From contig NZ_JBHEQA010000002.1 in NCBI RefSeq assembly GCF_043678055.1, positions 682,001-746,000 of the forward strand: DNA of 64,000 nucleotides, given 5' to 3'. Below the pieces are notes generated by a model. It searched no databases. It was given only the letters and a program-made list of their open reading frames with translations, and had not been told where the DNA came from. Source of the DNA: Spongiimicrobium salis. GTDB taxonomy: Bacteria; Bacteroidota; Bacteroidia; Flavobacteriales; Flavobacteriaceae. This document shows positions 1 to 8,905 of this stretch, in pieces (within the stretch, counting starts at the first letter, position 1; each line of letters starts with the position of its first letter). Both the position numbers and the translations under genes were made by a program.

Positions 1-902
1 TTGCCGATAATGCTTCCACAGACGATTCTATTCTCTTTTTAAAAGAACACTATCCCGAGGTCAATATTATCCAAAATTCCAGCAATGGTGGTTTTGCCAA
101 AGGTTATAACGATGCCCTACAGCAGGTGGATGCAGATATCTATTGTCTTTTGAACTCTGATGTAGAAGTCACTGAAGGCTGGTTGGTCCCTATTCAGGAG
201 TTTTTTGAAAAGCATGAGGATGTTGCTATTGCGCAACCTAAGATTTTGGATGCCTTAAATAAGGCATATTTTGAATATGCCGGAGCTGCCGGAGGCTTTA
301 TAGACCAACTAGGCTATCCATTTTGTAGAGGACGTATTTTTCAATCTCTGGAAAAAGATCAGGGTCAATACGATGATATACGGGAGATATTCTGGGCAAC
401 CGGAGCTTGTATGTTCATCAAAAGTGCTATTTTTAAGGAATTGGGAGGCTTTGACGAAGACTATTTCGCCCATCAAGAGGAAGTGGATTTATGTTGGCGT
501 GCAAAAAATAAAGGGCATAAGGTTTATTACGTAGGCAGTTCGCAAGTATATCATTTGGGCGGCTCTACATTGAGTAATATGAACCCCAAAAAAACCTATT
601 TGAATTTTAGGAATTCCTTATTTTCAATCACAAAAAACCTACCGAGAAAAAAAGCATTTCCAATTATTTTTTTACGTTTAATACTGGATGGTATTGCTGG
701 AATTCGATTTATTACGCAATCAAAGTTTAACCACTGTATTGCCATTCTTCGTGCACACCTAAGCTTTTATAGGCAATTTAGGCGTTTTTATAGAAAAAGG
801 GAAACTCCTAATTTTACCTTAAAATATTATACCGTTAAGTCCATTGTGTGGGCTCATTACGTAAATCAGGTAAAGAAGTTTACTGTTTTAGTAAAAGATT
901 AA
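1..902 (+). CDS. Family 2 glycosyltransferase, 5' end outside the window
   Basis: Reading frame 3 is open from the first bases, so the gene starts before the window. The first visible residues are ADNASTDDS, the nucleotide-binding DN(A/G)S(T/N)D signature of GT-A family 2 transferases, followed by SNGGFAKGYN, a second hallmark of rhamnosyl/galactosyl-type GT2 enzymes. Further on are the DxD-like NSDVEV, the ATGACMFIK segment and the FDEDYFAHQEEVDLCWRA acceptor/base region. The C-terminal ~100 residues are basic with one hydrophobic stretch, which suggests membrane association. The likely role is transfer of a sugar from a nucleotide-sugar donor to a cell-surface glycan; the acceptor cannot be told. 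A downstream ATG at 126 is internal and not the real start. Confidence 0.85.
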   Translation, partial: ADNASTDDSILFLKEHYPEVNIIQNSSNGGFAKGYNDALQQVDADIYCLLNSDVEVTEGWLVPIQEFFEKHEDVAIAQPKILDALNKAYFEYAGAAGGFIDQLGYPFCRGRIFQSLEKDQGQYDDIREIFWATGACMFIKSAIFKELGGFDEDYFAHQEEVDLCWRAKNKGHKVYYVGSSQVYHLGGSTLSNMNPKKTYLNFRNSLFSITKNLPRKKAFPIIFLRLILDGIAGIRFITQSKFNHCIAILRAHLSFYRQFRRFYRKRETPNFTLKYYTVKSIVWAHYVNQVKKFTVLVKD

Positions 903-985
903 CTAATTTGCAATATCGAAGCATATCATTTTATCTAATTTTGAATAGAGAATAACAAACAATTTTTAATACTAGTTATATTATT

Positions 986-1837
986 ATGAGAAAAATCATC
1001 TTAGGCTGTTTAGGGGCTACATTACTTTTAACTTCCTGTGTATCGCAGAAGAAATATGCGGAATTAGAGGCAAAACAAAAAGAAACACAGGATTTACTAA
1101 ATTCAGCTACAGTAAAGTTAAATGACTGTTTGGAGGAAAAGACAACGGCAACAGCTAGAATGAAGTCGCTAGAGGATCAAGTGAGTTTCCTTAAATCCAA
1201 TAATCAAACCTTGATCGATAATATGGGGAATTTGACAGATTTAACAGCCAAAGGAGCTGCTAATCTTGAAAAATCTTTAGAAAGTATCCAGGAGAAAGAT
1301 CTTACCATTAGAAAACTCAATGAAGCTATTACACGTAGAGATTCTGTAAATCTTTCCTTAGTACAGAGCCTGAAAGGTGTTTTAGGGAATTTGGATGATG
1401 AGGATATTGAAATCAGTGTGGAAAAAGGAGTAGTGTTTGTTTCAATCTCAGATAAGTTATTGTTTAGCAGTGGAAGTTATAACCTTACCTCAAGAGCTAA
1501 AGAGATTTTAGGAAAAGTTGCTAAAGTAGTAAACAACAAGCCTGATTTTGATTTTATGGTTGAAGGGCATACGGATGACGTTCCTTATAGAAAAGGTGTA
1601 TTATTGGACAACTGGGATTTGAGTGCAAAACGTGCTACTGCTGTAGTACGCTTACTTCAAAAAGATTATGGTGTAGATCCTAAGCGTATGACAGCGGCAG
1701 GAAGAGCGGAATTTGTGCCTGTCTCTACTACAGAAAAAGCTAAAAACAGAAGAACACGTATTGTTGTGCTTCCAAAAATAGATCAGTTCTACGATATGAT
1801 TGAAGAAGGTATGAAAGATCCTGCCATCAACAATTAA
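986..1837 (+). CDS. OmpA-family peptidoglycan-binding lipoprotein
   Basis: Precursor of 283 residues. A signal peptide ends in the lipobox LLTSC (Cys18). A coiled coil follows (about 20-125, with heptads in the KKYAELEAKQ and SLESIQEKD regions), then a C-terminal OmpA domain (about 150-270). The two residues that hold diaminopimelate in OmpA domains are present: Asp197 in GHTDD and Arg216 in LSAKRA; the NRRTRIVV strand is also intact. It probably tethers the outer membrane to peptidoglycan. It stands alone between a glycosyltransferase and a strong terminator. A degenerate paralogue lies at 8107-8883 and is useful for comparison. Confidence 0.9.
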   Translation: MRKIILGCLGATLLLTSCVSQKKYAELEAKQKETQDLLNSATVKLNDCLEEKTTATARMKSLEDQVSFLKSNNQTLIDNMGNLTDLTAKGAANLEKSLESIQEKDLTIRKLNEAITRRDSVNLSLVQSLKGVLGNLDDEDIEISVEKGVVFVSISDKLLFSSGSYNLTSRAKEILGKVAKVVNNKPDFDFMVEGHTDDVPYRKGVLLDNWDLSAKRATAVVRLLQKDYGVDPKRMTAAGRAEFVPVSTTEKAKNRRTRIVVLPKIDQFYDMIEEGMKDPAINN

Positions 1838-1862
1838 TAAATAGAGATAATATTATTATAAT

Positions 1863-1897
1863 AAAAAAAACCGCATCTAATCGATGCGGTTTTTTTA
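1863..1897 (+). terminator. Rho-independent terminator after the OmpA lipoprotein gene
   Basis: A 7-bp perfect stem CCGCATC (1871-1877) / GATGCGG (1883-1889) with loop TAATC is preceded by eight A and followed by a run of eight T. It has a U-tract on both strands and sits between two convergent genes, so it probably also ends the minus-strand YciO-type gene at 1925-2545. Confidence 0.9.
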
Positions 1898-1924
1898 TGT
1901 TCTCTTGAAATTTCACATCCAATT

Positions 1925-2545
1925 TTAGAAAATATCTACCTCCCCTTTTCCTTCACGAACCACTTCAGGCTCTCCATCGGAAAGGTCTATTACTGTGGAA
2001 GCTACGTTATCTCCATATCCTCCATCGACAACAACATCGACCAAATTTTGCCATTTTTCAAAAATAAGCTCAGGGTCTGTAGTGTACTCCAATAAATCAT
2101 CGTCGTCCCTAATGGAAGTAGAGACAATCGGATTTCCCAAACCGCGTACCAAAGCGTTGGTAATGGTGTTATCAGGGATACGTATCCCCACTGTTTTTTT
2201 CTTTTTAAAATCTTTGGGAAGGCTATTGTTCCCAGGCAAAATAAAGGTGTAAGGACCGGGCAAGGCCCTCTTTAAAATCTTAAATGTGCGGGTATCTATC
2301 TGTCGTACATAGTCCGATAAGTTGCTTAAATCTGCACAAATGAAGGACCAATTCGCCTTTTCCAATTTGATTCCCTTAATGCGTGCAATACGCTGCAAAG
2401 CTTTGGTATTGGTAATATCACAACCTAATCCATAAACGGTATCCGTAGGATAAATTACCAATCCCCCTTTCCGAAGAAAGTCAACCACCTTGGCTACTTC
2501 CTTAGGGTTAGGGTTGTCCTCATATATTTTAATGTATTCGGCCAT
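1925..2545 (-). CDS. YciO-type Sua5/YrdC family protein (L-threonylcarbamoyladenylate synthase fold)
   Basis: 206 residues covering one YrdC-fold domain. Visible family blocks are GGLVIYPTDTVYGLGCD near the N-terminus, PGPYTFILPG in the middle and the tail STVIDLSDGEPEVVREG. YrdC/Sua5 enzymes make threonylcarbamoyl-AMP for tRNA t6A modification. The length and the opening DNPNP followed by KANWSFIC rather than the canonical KxR...SAN arrangement resemble the E. coli YciO branch, whose t6A activity is weaker or different. It follows the UvrD-like helicase gene at a 43-bp spacing on the same strand, so co-transcription is possible. Family assignment is firm; the precise activity is inferred. 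Confidence 0.85.
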   Translation of the reverse strand: MAEYIKIYEDNPNPKEVAKVVDFLRKGGLVIYPTDTVYGLGCDITNTKALQRIARIKGIKLEKANWSFICADLSNLSDYVRQIDTRTFKILKRALPGPYTFILPGNNSLPKDFKKKKTVGIRIPDNTITNALVRGLGNPIVSTSIRDDDDLLEYTTDPELIFEKWQNLVDVVVDGGYGDNVASTVIDLSDGEPEVVREGKGEVDIF

Positions 2546-2588
2546 ACCTTAAAGTTAAAAAGAATTTGGGTCTATTGCTTCTAAAAAA

Positions 2589-4916
2589 TCAATCCAATAC
2601 TTCTAATTTTGCAAAACGAAGCAGTAGTTTTTTAATATTACCACTATCAAATTGAATTTCAGCCTTCTTGTCGTTTCCTACCCCTTCAATTTTCAATACT
2701 TTACCTCTTCCAAAGCGATTGTGATTTACTAGGCTGCCTGCCACTAGATTGGTATCAGTGGTTATTGCATTTCCAATAGGTTTTGCCAATTCAGGTTTTA
2801 ACTTCCTGAGTTTGCGAAGCTGGCTCTCATTGGGCTTTACTACAGATGGCGGAGTTCCTCTCAAGGGTTTGTGTTGTCGCAGTTTACTCTTATCCACTTC
2901 CCCGAAGATATCCGAGTTGATCATGGATTTGTAACGATACCCATCGTTCACAGGAACCAAATTCTCTACATATTGCTCATCGATCTCTTCAATGAACCGA
3001 CTAGGTTCCGCATCGATGAGTTTTCCCCAACGATACCGGCTTTGGGTATAGGTGATATAGGCTTGCTTTTCCGCTCGTGTCAGTGCGACATAGAACAAAC
3101 GTCGCTCTTCTTCCAGCTCACTCCGCGTACTCATACTCATTGCCGAAGGAAACAAATCTTCTTCCATTCCAACGATATAAACATGTGGGAACTCTAGTCC
3201 TTTGGCCAAGTGAATCGTCATTAGGGCTACCCGATCATCATCACCAGTATCTTTGTCTAAATCTGTAGCCAGGGCAACATCTTCCAAAAATTCCGAAATA
3301 TCTCCTTTGGCATCAGCCACCTCGCGCTGTCCTTCCACAAAATCCTTGATTCCATTTAGCAACTCTTCAATGTTCTCCATACGTCCAATACCCTCTGGAG
3401 TGCCGTCTTTTTTAAATTCCAATAGAATTCCGGTTTTTTTGGCAACATGTTCGGCCAGAGCAAAAGCATCGGTATTGGCATTCATGATCTGGAAACTTTT
3501 GATCATGGTCACAAAATCCTCCAATTTTCGTTTGGTTCCCGAATTGATTTTCAGGTTGATTTTTGCCAAATTCTCAATAACTTCAAAAATAGATCGTCCA
3601 TAATGATTGGCGGCAACCGTCAGTTTATCCAAGGTACTTTGACCAATTCCCCTCGCAGGGAAATTAATAATACGTTTTAGGGCCTCTTCATCTTTTGGAT
3701 TGATGATCAAACGCAAATACGACAGTACATCTTTGATTTCCTTTCTTTGGTAAAAGGAAAGTCCACCGTAGATCCGATAGGGTATGTCTCTTTTACGCAA
3801 GGCATCCTCAATGGATCTGGATTGGGAATTGGTACGATACAATACAGCAAACTGGCCATTTTGCAATTGATGTTGCATTTTATTTTCAAAAATAGAACTG
3901 GCCACATAACGTCCTTCCTCTGCATCTGTAGGACTTCGATGTATCTTGATCAATGGCCCCTCATCATTGGAGGTCCATACCACTTTTTCCAGTTGATTTT
4001 TGTTTTTTGCAATAATGGAATTGGCGGCATTCACAATATTCTTTGTAGAACGATAATTTTGCTCCAAACGATACATGCCAACATCGTCATAGTCTTTTTG
4101 AAAATTAAGGATATTACTAATATTGGCCCCTCTAAACGAATAAATACTTTGAGCATCGTCCCCTACCACACAAATATTCTGATAACGATCGGAAAGTGCT
4201 TTTACAATAAGGTATTGGGAGTGATTGGTATCTTGATACTCATCGACCAAGATATATCGAAAGCGATCTTGATACTTCATTAAAACTTCTGGGAAACGGG
4301 TCAACAATTCATTGGTTCGCAATAACAAATCGTCAAAATCCATAGCTCCGGCCTTAAAGCAGCGATCTACATAGTTTTGATAAATCTCTCCGGTTCGGGG
4401 ACGTTTGGCCATGGCATCGGCCTCCACCAATTCCGGATTGTTAAAATAGGCTTTAACAGTAATCAGGCTATTTTTATAGGAAGAAATCCTGTTTTGGATT
4501 TGTTTGTATTTATAAATGTCCTTATCCAAGCCCATTTCCTTTATAATGGAGGCGATGAGGCGTTGGGAATCTTGGGTATCATAAATGGTAAAATTGCTGG
4601 GATACCCCAATTTATCCCCGTCAAAACGCAACAGCTTTGCAAAAACGGAATGGAAAGTTCCCATCCATAAATTTTTTGCCTCCGAAGTCCCCACGATATC
4701 GGCTATCCTTTTCTTCATTTCACGGGCCGCTTTATTGGTAAAGGTCAATGCCAAGATGTTAAAGGAATCAATTCCCAGGGACATGAGATATGCAATCCGA
4801 TAGGTAAGTACCCTCGTTTTTCCAGAACCGGCACCGGCAATAACCATTAAGGGGCCATCCTTATGCAATACGGGTGCTTTTTGGGCTTCATTTAATTCAT
4901 TGATATATTTCTCCAA
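2589..4916 (-). CDS. uvrD: UvrD/PcrA-type superfamily 1 DNA helicase
   Basis: 775 residues with all SF1A helicase motifs in order: Walker A AGAGSGKT (27-34), motif Ia LTFTNKAA, Walker B DEYQDTN (about 222), motif III VGDDAQSIYSFRG, motif IV EQNYRS, motif V TIHLAKGLEFPHV and motif VI VALTRAEK. The last ~50 residues form the small Tudor-like domain (VNHNRFGRGKV...) seen in PcrA/UvrD, which contacts RNA polymerase. It is a 3'-5' ATP-dependent helicase acting in nucleotide excision repair and replication-fork maintenance. Length and motif order are normal. Whether the name pcrA or uvrD is preferred is a matter of convention in this phylum. Confidence 0.93.
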   Translation of the reverse strand: MEKYINELNEAQKAPVLHKDGPLMVIAGAGSGKTRVLTYRIAYLMSLGIDSFNILALTFTNKAAREMKKRIADIVGTSEAKNLWMGTFHSVFAKLLRFDGDKLGYPSNFTIYDTQDSQRLIASIIKEMGLDKDIYKYKQIQNRISSYKNSLITVKAYFNNPELVEADAMAKRPRTGEIYQNYVDRCFKAGAMDFDDLLLRTNELLTRFPEVLMKYQDRFRYILVDEYQDTNHSQYLIVKALSDRYQNICVVGDDAQSIYSFRGANISNILNFQKDYDDVGMYRLEQNYRSTKNIVNAANSIIAKNKNQLEKVVWTSNDEGPLIKIHRSPTDAEEGRYVASSIFENKMQHQLQNGQFAVLYRTNSQSRSIEDALRKRDIPYRIYGGLSFYQRKEIKDVLSYLRLIINPKDEEALKRIINFPARGIGQSTLDKLTVAANHYGRSIFEVIENLAKINLKINSGTKRKLEDFVTMIKSFQIMNANTDAFALAEHVAKKTGILLEFKKDGTPEGIGRMENIEELLNGIKDFVEGQREVADAKGDISEFLEDVALATDLDKDTGDDDRVALMTIHLAKGLEFPHVYIVGMEEDLFPSAMSMSTRSELEEERRLFYVALTRAEKQAYITYTQSRYRWGKLIDAEPSRFIEEIDEQYVENLVPVNDGYRYKSMINSDIFGEVDKSKLRQHKPLRGTPPSVVKPNESQLRKLRKLKPELAKPIGNAITTDTNLVAGSLVNHNRFGRGKVLKIEGVGNDKKAEIQFDSGNIKKLLLRFAKLEVLD

Positions 4917-5134
4917 TAGTGTCCTATTTTAAATCTTACGGAATGGTGAATTTAGGTATAATTCATATCATCCAAAAAACATGATTTTAATAATTATGAA
5001 CAATCAAAGGTGTTTTTTATTGAATTTGAATATATTTAGGTTTTTGTTGCCTTAGGCTAGCAAAAAAGGGGTTGAAATACCACTTCTAAATGAAAAAATA
5101 GCATATAATTCCATACGATTTAAAATTATTTTTT

Positions 5135-6412
5135 ATGAAAAATATCTTATTGGCGGGCCTTCTTTTATCCAGCACATGGATGGTTGCTCAGAGTATCAAT
5201 TTATCCAGCGCCTATGCTGCCGTGGAAAACAAAGTAATTGATTGGCGACATGATTTCCATCAGAATCCTGAGTTGGGGAATAGGGAATTTAAAACCGCTG
5301 AAAAAATAGCCAAACACCTAAAATCTTTGGGCATTGAAGTACAAACTGGTGTAGGCAAAACAGGCGTTGTTGGCGTTTTGAAAGGTAAAAAACCAGGAAA
5401 AGTTATCGCCTTAAGAGCCGATATTGATGCCTTGCCTGTAACGGAAAGGAATGACCTTCCATTTAAATCTACGGTGACCACAGAGTTTCTGGGTAAAAAA
5501 GTGGGTGTGATGCATGCTTGCGGTCATGATACGCATACGGCAATTCTTATGGGAGTAGCCGAAGTATTGTCCAAAAACAAAAGTAAAATAAAAGGTACGG
5601 TGAAATTTATCTTTCAACCTGCTGAAGAAGGGGCACCTCCAGGAGAAGAGGGTGGAGCCGCATTAATGATCAAGGAAAATGTGCTGAAAAGTCCGGACGT
5701 TGATGCCATTTTTGGCTTGCACATCAATTCCCAAACCCCGGTTGGGACCATTCGTTATAAATCTGGAGGTACTATGGCCGCTTCACAGCGTTTCGTTATC
5801 AAGGTAAAAGGAAAACAAAGTCATGGATCTCAACCCTGGTCTGGTGTTGATCCTATATTGATCAGTGCCAAAATTATTGATGGATTGCAAACCATTATTA
5901 GTCGTGAGGTTAAGCTTATTGATGAAGCTGCCGTTATTACCGTAGGTAAAATTACGAGTGGTGTGCGATTCAATATTATACCGGAAAGCGCAGAACTCAT
6001 TGGAACGATTCGGACCTTGGATTACGACATGCAAAAATTAATCAATGATCGGATGAAAGAAATGGTTCCTGCTATTGCCAAAGCCTATAAAGGTGAAGCT
6101 ACCATTACTATTGAAGATGGCACTGCAATTACTTATAACGATCCCGATCTTGTGGTACAGATGTTACCCACTATGGAACGTGTGGCGGGAAAAGCCAATG
6201 TACAAACCCAAAAGGCAATTACGGGGGCAGAGGATTTCTCTTTTTTCCAACAAAAAGTACCTGGGTTTTACTTCTTTCTTGGAGGAATGACTCCTGGAAA
6301 TACCGAATCTTTCCCACATCATACGCCCGACTTCAAAATTGATGATGCAGGAATGATTTTGGGCGTCCGTACGTTAACCGAAATGAGTTTGGATTATTTA
6401 AACGCAAAATAG
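5135..6412 (+). CDS. M20-family amidohydrolase, secreted (N-acyl-amino acid/hippurate hydrolase type)
   Basis: 425 residues. An N-terminal signal peptide ends near MVAQS. The M20D/AbgB-like metal-binding residues are visible: RADIDALPV, MHACGHDTHTA, the PAEEGAPPGEEGG glutamates, GLHI and the C-terminal FPHHTPDF histidine. The dimerisation insert sits between about 210 and 320 (SHGSQPWSGVDP). Such enzymes cleave amide bonds of N-acylated amino acids using two divalent metals; the signal peptide suggests periplasmic action on peptides or conjugates. The gene is separated from the divergent helicase gene by 218 bp, and the following glutamate-synthase-like gene begins 32 bp after its stop, so they may be co-transcribed. 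Confidence 0.88.
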   Translation: MKNILLAGLLLSSTWMVAQSINLSSAYAAVENKVIDWRHDFHQNPELGNREFKTAEKIAKHLKSLGIEVQTGVGKTGVVGVLKGKKPGKVIALRADIDALPVTERNDLPFKSTVTTEFLGKKVGVMHACGHDTHTAILMGVAEVLSKNKSKIKGTVKFIFQPAEEGAPPGEEGGAALMIKENVLKSPDVDAIFGLHINSQTPVGTIRYKSGGTMAASQRFVIKVKGKQSHGSQPWSGVDPILISAKIIDGLQTIISREVKLIDEAAVITVGKITSGVRFNIIPESAELIGTIRTLDYDMQKLINDRMKEMVPAIAKAYKGEATITIEDGTAITYNDPDLVVQMLPTMERVAGKANVQTQKAITGAEDFSFFQQKVPGFYFFLGGMTPGNTESFPHHTPDFKIDDAGMILGVRTLTEMSLDYLNAK

Positions 6413-6444
6413 TGAAAACATTACCCCTTTAAATTATTCTTGAT

Positions 6445-8022
6445 ATGGATGCCCTATTCGATTTTCTTTCCCGTATTCCTTGGTGGTTATGGTTAATTTT
6501 ATTGCTACTTCTGATTGCTATACGGGATATTTTTATTCAGCGTTCACATACCATAAGCCATAATTTCCCCATTATTGGGCATTTTAGATATTGGCTGGAG
6601 AGTATAGGTCCTGAAATGCGCCAATACTTTGTGGCCAATAATAGGGAGGAACTTCCTTTTAATAGAATTGAGCGAGGATGGATCTATGCCTCTGCCAAAA
6701 AAGAAAACAATTATGAAGGTTTTGGGACGGATCGGGATATTTATGCCCATCAACATATCTTTGTCAAGAATCAAATGATGGCTTATGCGGTTCCGGAAGG
6801 TCATCCCAATACCATTGACAAGACTTTCTTGCCCTGTGCCAAGATCATCGGGGCATATAACCAACGAAAAAAACCTTTTCGCCCTGCTTCCGCTATCAAT
6901 GTATCGGCAATGAGTTTTGGATCCTTGTCAGCCGCCGCTGTAGAGGCTATGAACAAGGGAGTTGCCAAATCGGGAGCCTATCACAATACCGGTGAGGGAG
7001 GTCTTTCTCCTTATCACAAAAAGGGCGGGGATGTTATTTTTCATTTTGGTACCGGTTATTTTGGAGTGCGCTCTGCAGATGGAAATTTTTCCATTGAAAA
7101 ATTGAAAATCTTAGTAGACGAAAACCCTGTGATCAAAGCTGTTGAGATTAAACTTTCCCAAGGTGCCAAACCAGGAAAAGGCGGGGTATTGCCTGGCTCT
7201 AAAATCACTCCGGAAATCGCAGAAATTCGGGGAGTGGAAATCGGAAAAGATGTATTATCGCCAGCTACCCATAAAGCCTTTAGTTCTATCCCAGAGTTAT
7301 TGGACCTCATTGAGCAAATTGCCGATGCAACAGGTCTGCCCGTTGGCATAAAAGGAGCTATAGGAAAACTGGAACAATGGGAAGAATTGGCCGACCTTAT
7401 GCTTGAACGTGGCAAAGGCCCTGATTTTATTACCGTAGACGGAGGTGAAGGAGGAACGGGTGCAGCTCCACCTAGTTTTGCAGATCACGTTTCCCTGCCT
7501 TGGATTTATGGCTTTTCCAGTTTGTACAAAGTATTTCAAAAACGGGAGTTAACCGATCGCATTGTTTTTATAGGGAGCGGAAAACTTGGGTTTCCGGCCA
7601 AAGCAGCTATGGCCTTTGCTATGGGTGTAGATTGTATCAACGTTGCACGGGAAGCCATGATGAGTATTGGTTGTATTCAGGCGCAAGTATGCCATACCAA
7701 TCGATGTCCCGCCGGAGTGGCCACACAAAGTAAGTGGTTACAAAAAGGAATCGATGTTCCTTTAAAATCCGATCGTTTATCCCAATATTTCAGGACATTT
7801 CGGAAAGAGTTTCTTGAAATTACCCATGCAGCAGGATATGAACATCCTTGCCAGTTCACTATGGATGATATTCAGGTGAATGTAGACGATCACAATTTGA
7901 GTAGGACCTTGGCATCAAGTTATGGGTACAACAAAACACCAGTACCCTATACCAATATGCAGGATCTCTATGATTGTGTGCATTTAGGCGGGAAAGAATA
8001 TATTGATAAAATGAAATGCTGA
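6445..8022 (+). CDS. Membrane-anchored FMN-binding glutamate synthase family protein
   Basis: 525 residues. A single N-terminal membrane helix (about 12-30, very Leu-rich) precedes a complete glutamate-synthase-like FMN barrel (about 140-480): INVSAMSFGSLS, NTGEGGLSPYH, IKLSQGAKPGKGG, TVDGGEGGTGAAP and IGSGKLG. A cysteine cluster CIQAQVCHTNRCPAGVATQ matches the 3Fe-4S ligand region of GltB. The amidotransferase and central domains of true glutamate synthase are missing, so this is the stand-alone family, whose reaction is not settled in Bacteroidota. Substrate unknown; glutamate synthase or a related FMN oxidoreductase is inferred from the fold only. Confidence 0.85.
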   Translation: MDALFDFLSRIPWWLWLILLLLLIAIRDIFIQRSHTISHNFPIIGHFRYWLESIGPEMRQYFVANNREELPFNRIERGWIYASAKKENNYEGFGTDRDIYAHQHIFVKNQMMAYAVPEGHPNTIDKTFLPCAKIIGAYNQRKKPFRPASAINVSAMSFGSLSAAAVEAMNKGVAKSGAYHNTGEGGLSPYHKKGGDVIFHFGTGYFGVRSADGNFSIEKLKILVDENPVIKAVEIKLSQGAKPGKGGVLPGSKITPEIAEIRGVEIGKDVLSPATHKAFSSIPELLDLIEQIADATGLPVGIKGAIGKLEQWEELADLMLERGKGPDFITVDGGEGGTGAAPPSFADHVSLPWIYGFSSLYKVFQKRELTDRIVFIGSGKLGFPAKAAMAFAMGVDCINVAREAMMSIGCIQAQVCHTNRCPAGVATQSKWLQKGIDVPLKSDRLSQYFRTFRKEFLEITHAAGYEHPCQFTMDDIQVNVDDHNLSRTLASSYGYNKTPVPYTNMQDLYDCVHLGGKEYIDKMKC

Positions 8023-8106
8023 TTTCAATTCCTAAGATCTGAAATTGTGTTCCAATCGTAAATACCTTAATTTTGAAATTAACTTGAACTTAAAAAGCAA
8101 TCCCCT

Positions 8107-8883
8107 ATGATAAAAAAAATACTCCTACTCCTTGTATTCATTGCATCTACTACCTTATTGCAAGCTCAAAAAAAGAAAGATCTCTTATTGGAAATCGATG
8201 ATTTAAAAGAACAACTTGCTACTTTGGAAGGGGAATTGACCACAGCCAAAAAAAACGAGCGTGTTAGCACTGCTAGGGTTACCGATATCGAAGCTCAGCT
8301 TGCCGAACTACGCAAAACCAACGCGGATCTATTACAAAATCTAACCGATTTTACGACCAAGTCTACTGAAAAGTCAGACAATATAGGTATCGCACTCGAA
8401 AGCTTACGGGAAAAAGAAAATCAATTAAAAGTCATCAATGATGCCTTATCCCGTCTGGATTCTACTGCTATTGCCGTTTTGACCAATGTAAAGCAAACTT
8501 TAGGAGATGATGCCCAAACCGGGGTTAGTAAGGGAAGTGTTATTATTTCAGCTTCTATTGCTGCCTTATTCAAAGAAAAAGAGGTAGAGGTGGTTTCGGA
8601 AGCTGGTCAAGCTTGGTTGGAAAAAATTGCAATTATTCTAAATGCCAATCCAGATATGGGACTTGAAATTGCGGGACTTACCAACACTGGAGAATTTGAT
8701 ATTGCCTTTAGACAGGCAACCGCTATAGCCAATATATTGCAAAAAGAATTCCAAATTGATCCCAAACGTCTCAGTGCAAAAACCAAGGATGGTGGATTTT
8801 CCGATGGTATTCAATTAAAAATACATCCAAAATATGATGCGTTTCATAGTTTCATCAAGGAGCACATGAAAAACGCAGGGTAA
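8107..8883 (+). CDS. Degenerate OmpA-like coiled-coil protein (paralogue of the protein at 986-1837)
   Basis: 258 residues. A signal peptide (cleavage near LLQAQ; no lipobox Cys) is followed by a coiled coil (about 22-120) and a C-terminal region alignable to the OmpA lipoprotein at 986-1837. Shared landmarks are NLTDxTxKxxxN, ESLxEK, a DPKR(L/M) block and a closing KxDxFxxxIxEgMK-like tail. Key peptidoglycan-binding residues are changed: GHTDD has become GLTNT (Asp to Asn193), and LSAKRA has become IAFRQA (Arg to Gln203). About nine loop residues are deleted and the NRRxR strand is gone. I infer that the fold is retained and diaminopimelate binding lost. Function unknown. Confidence 0.75.
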   Translation: MIKKILLLLVFIASTTLLQAQKKKDLLLEIDDLKEQLATLEGELTTAKKNERVSTARVTDIEAQLAELRKTNADLLQNLTDFTTKSTEKSDNIGIALESLREKENQLKVINDALSRLDSTAIAVLTNVKQTLGDDAQTGVSKGSVIISASIAALFKEKEVEVVSEAGQAWLEKIAIILNANPDMGLEIAGLTNTGEFDIAFRQATAIANILQKEFQIDPKRLSAKTKDGGFSDGIQLKIHPKYDAFHSFIKEHMKNAG

Positions 8884-8905
8884 TCGACAAAAGTCAACTT
8901 TCTGC

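Noticed and set aside
1925..2545. Calling this gene tsaC for tRNA t6A synthesis
   Set aside because: The sequence pattern and length follow the YciO branch, so the essential TsaC/Sua5 protein may be encoded elsewhere.
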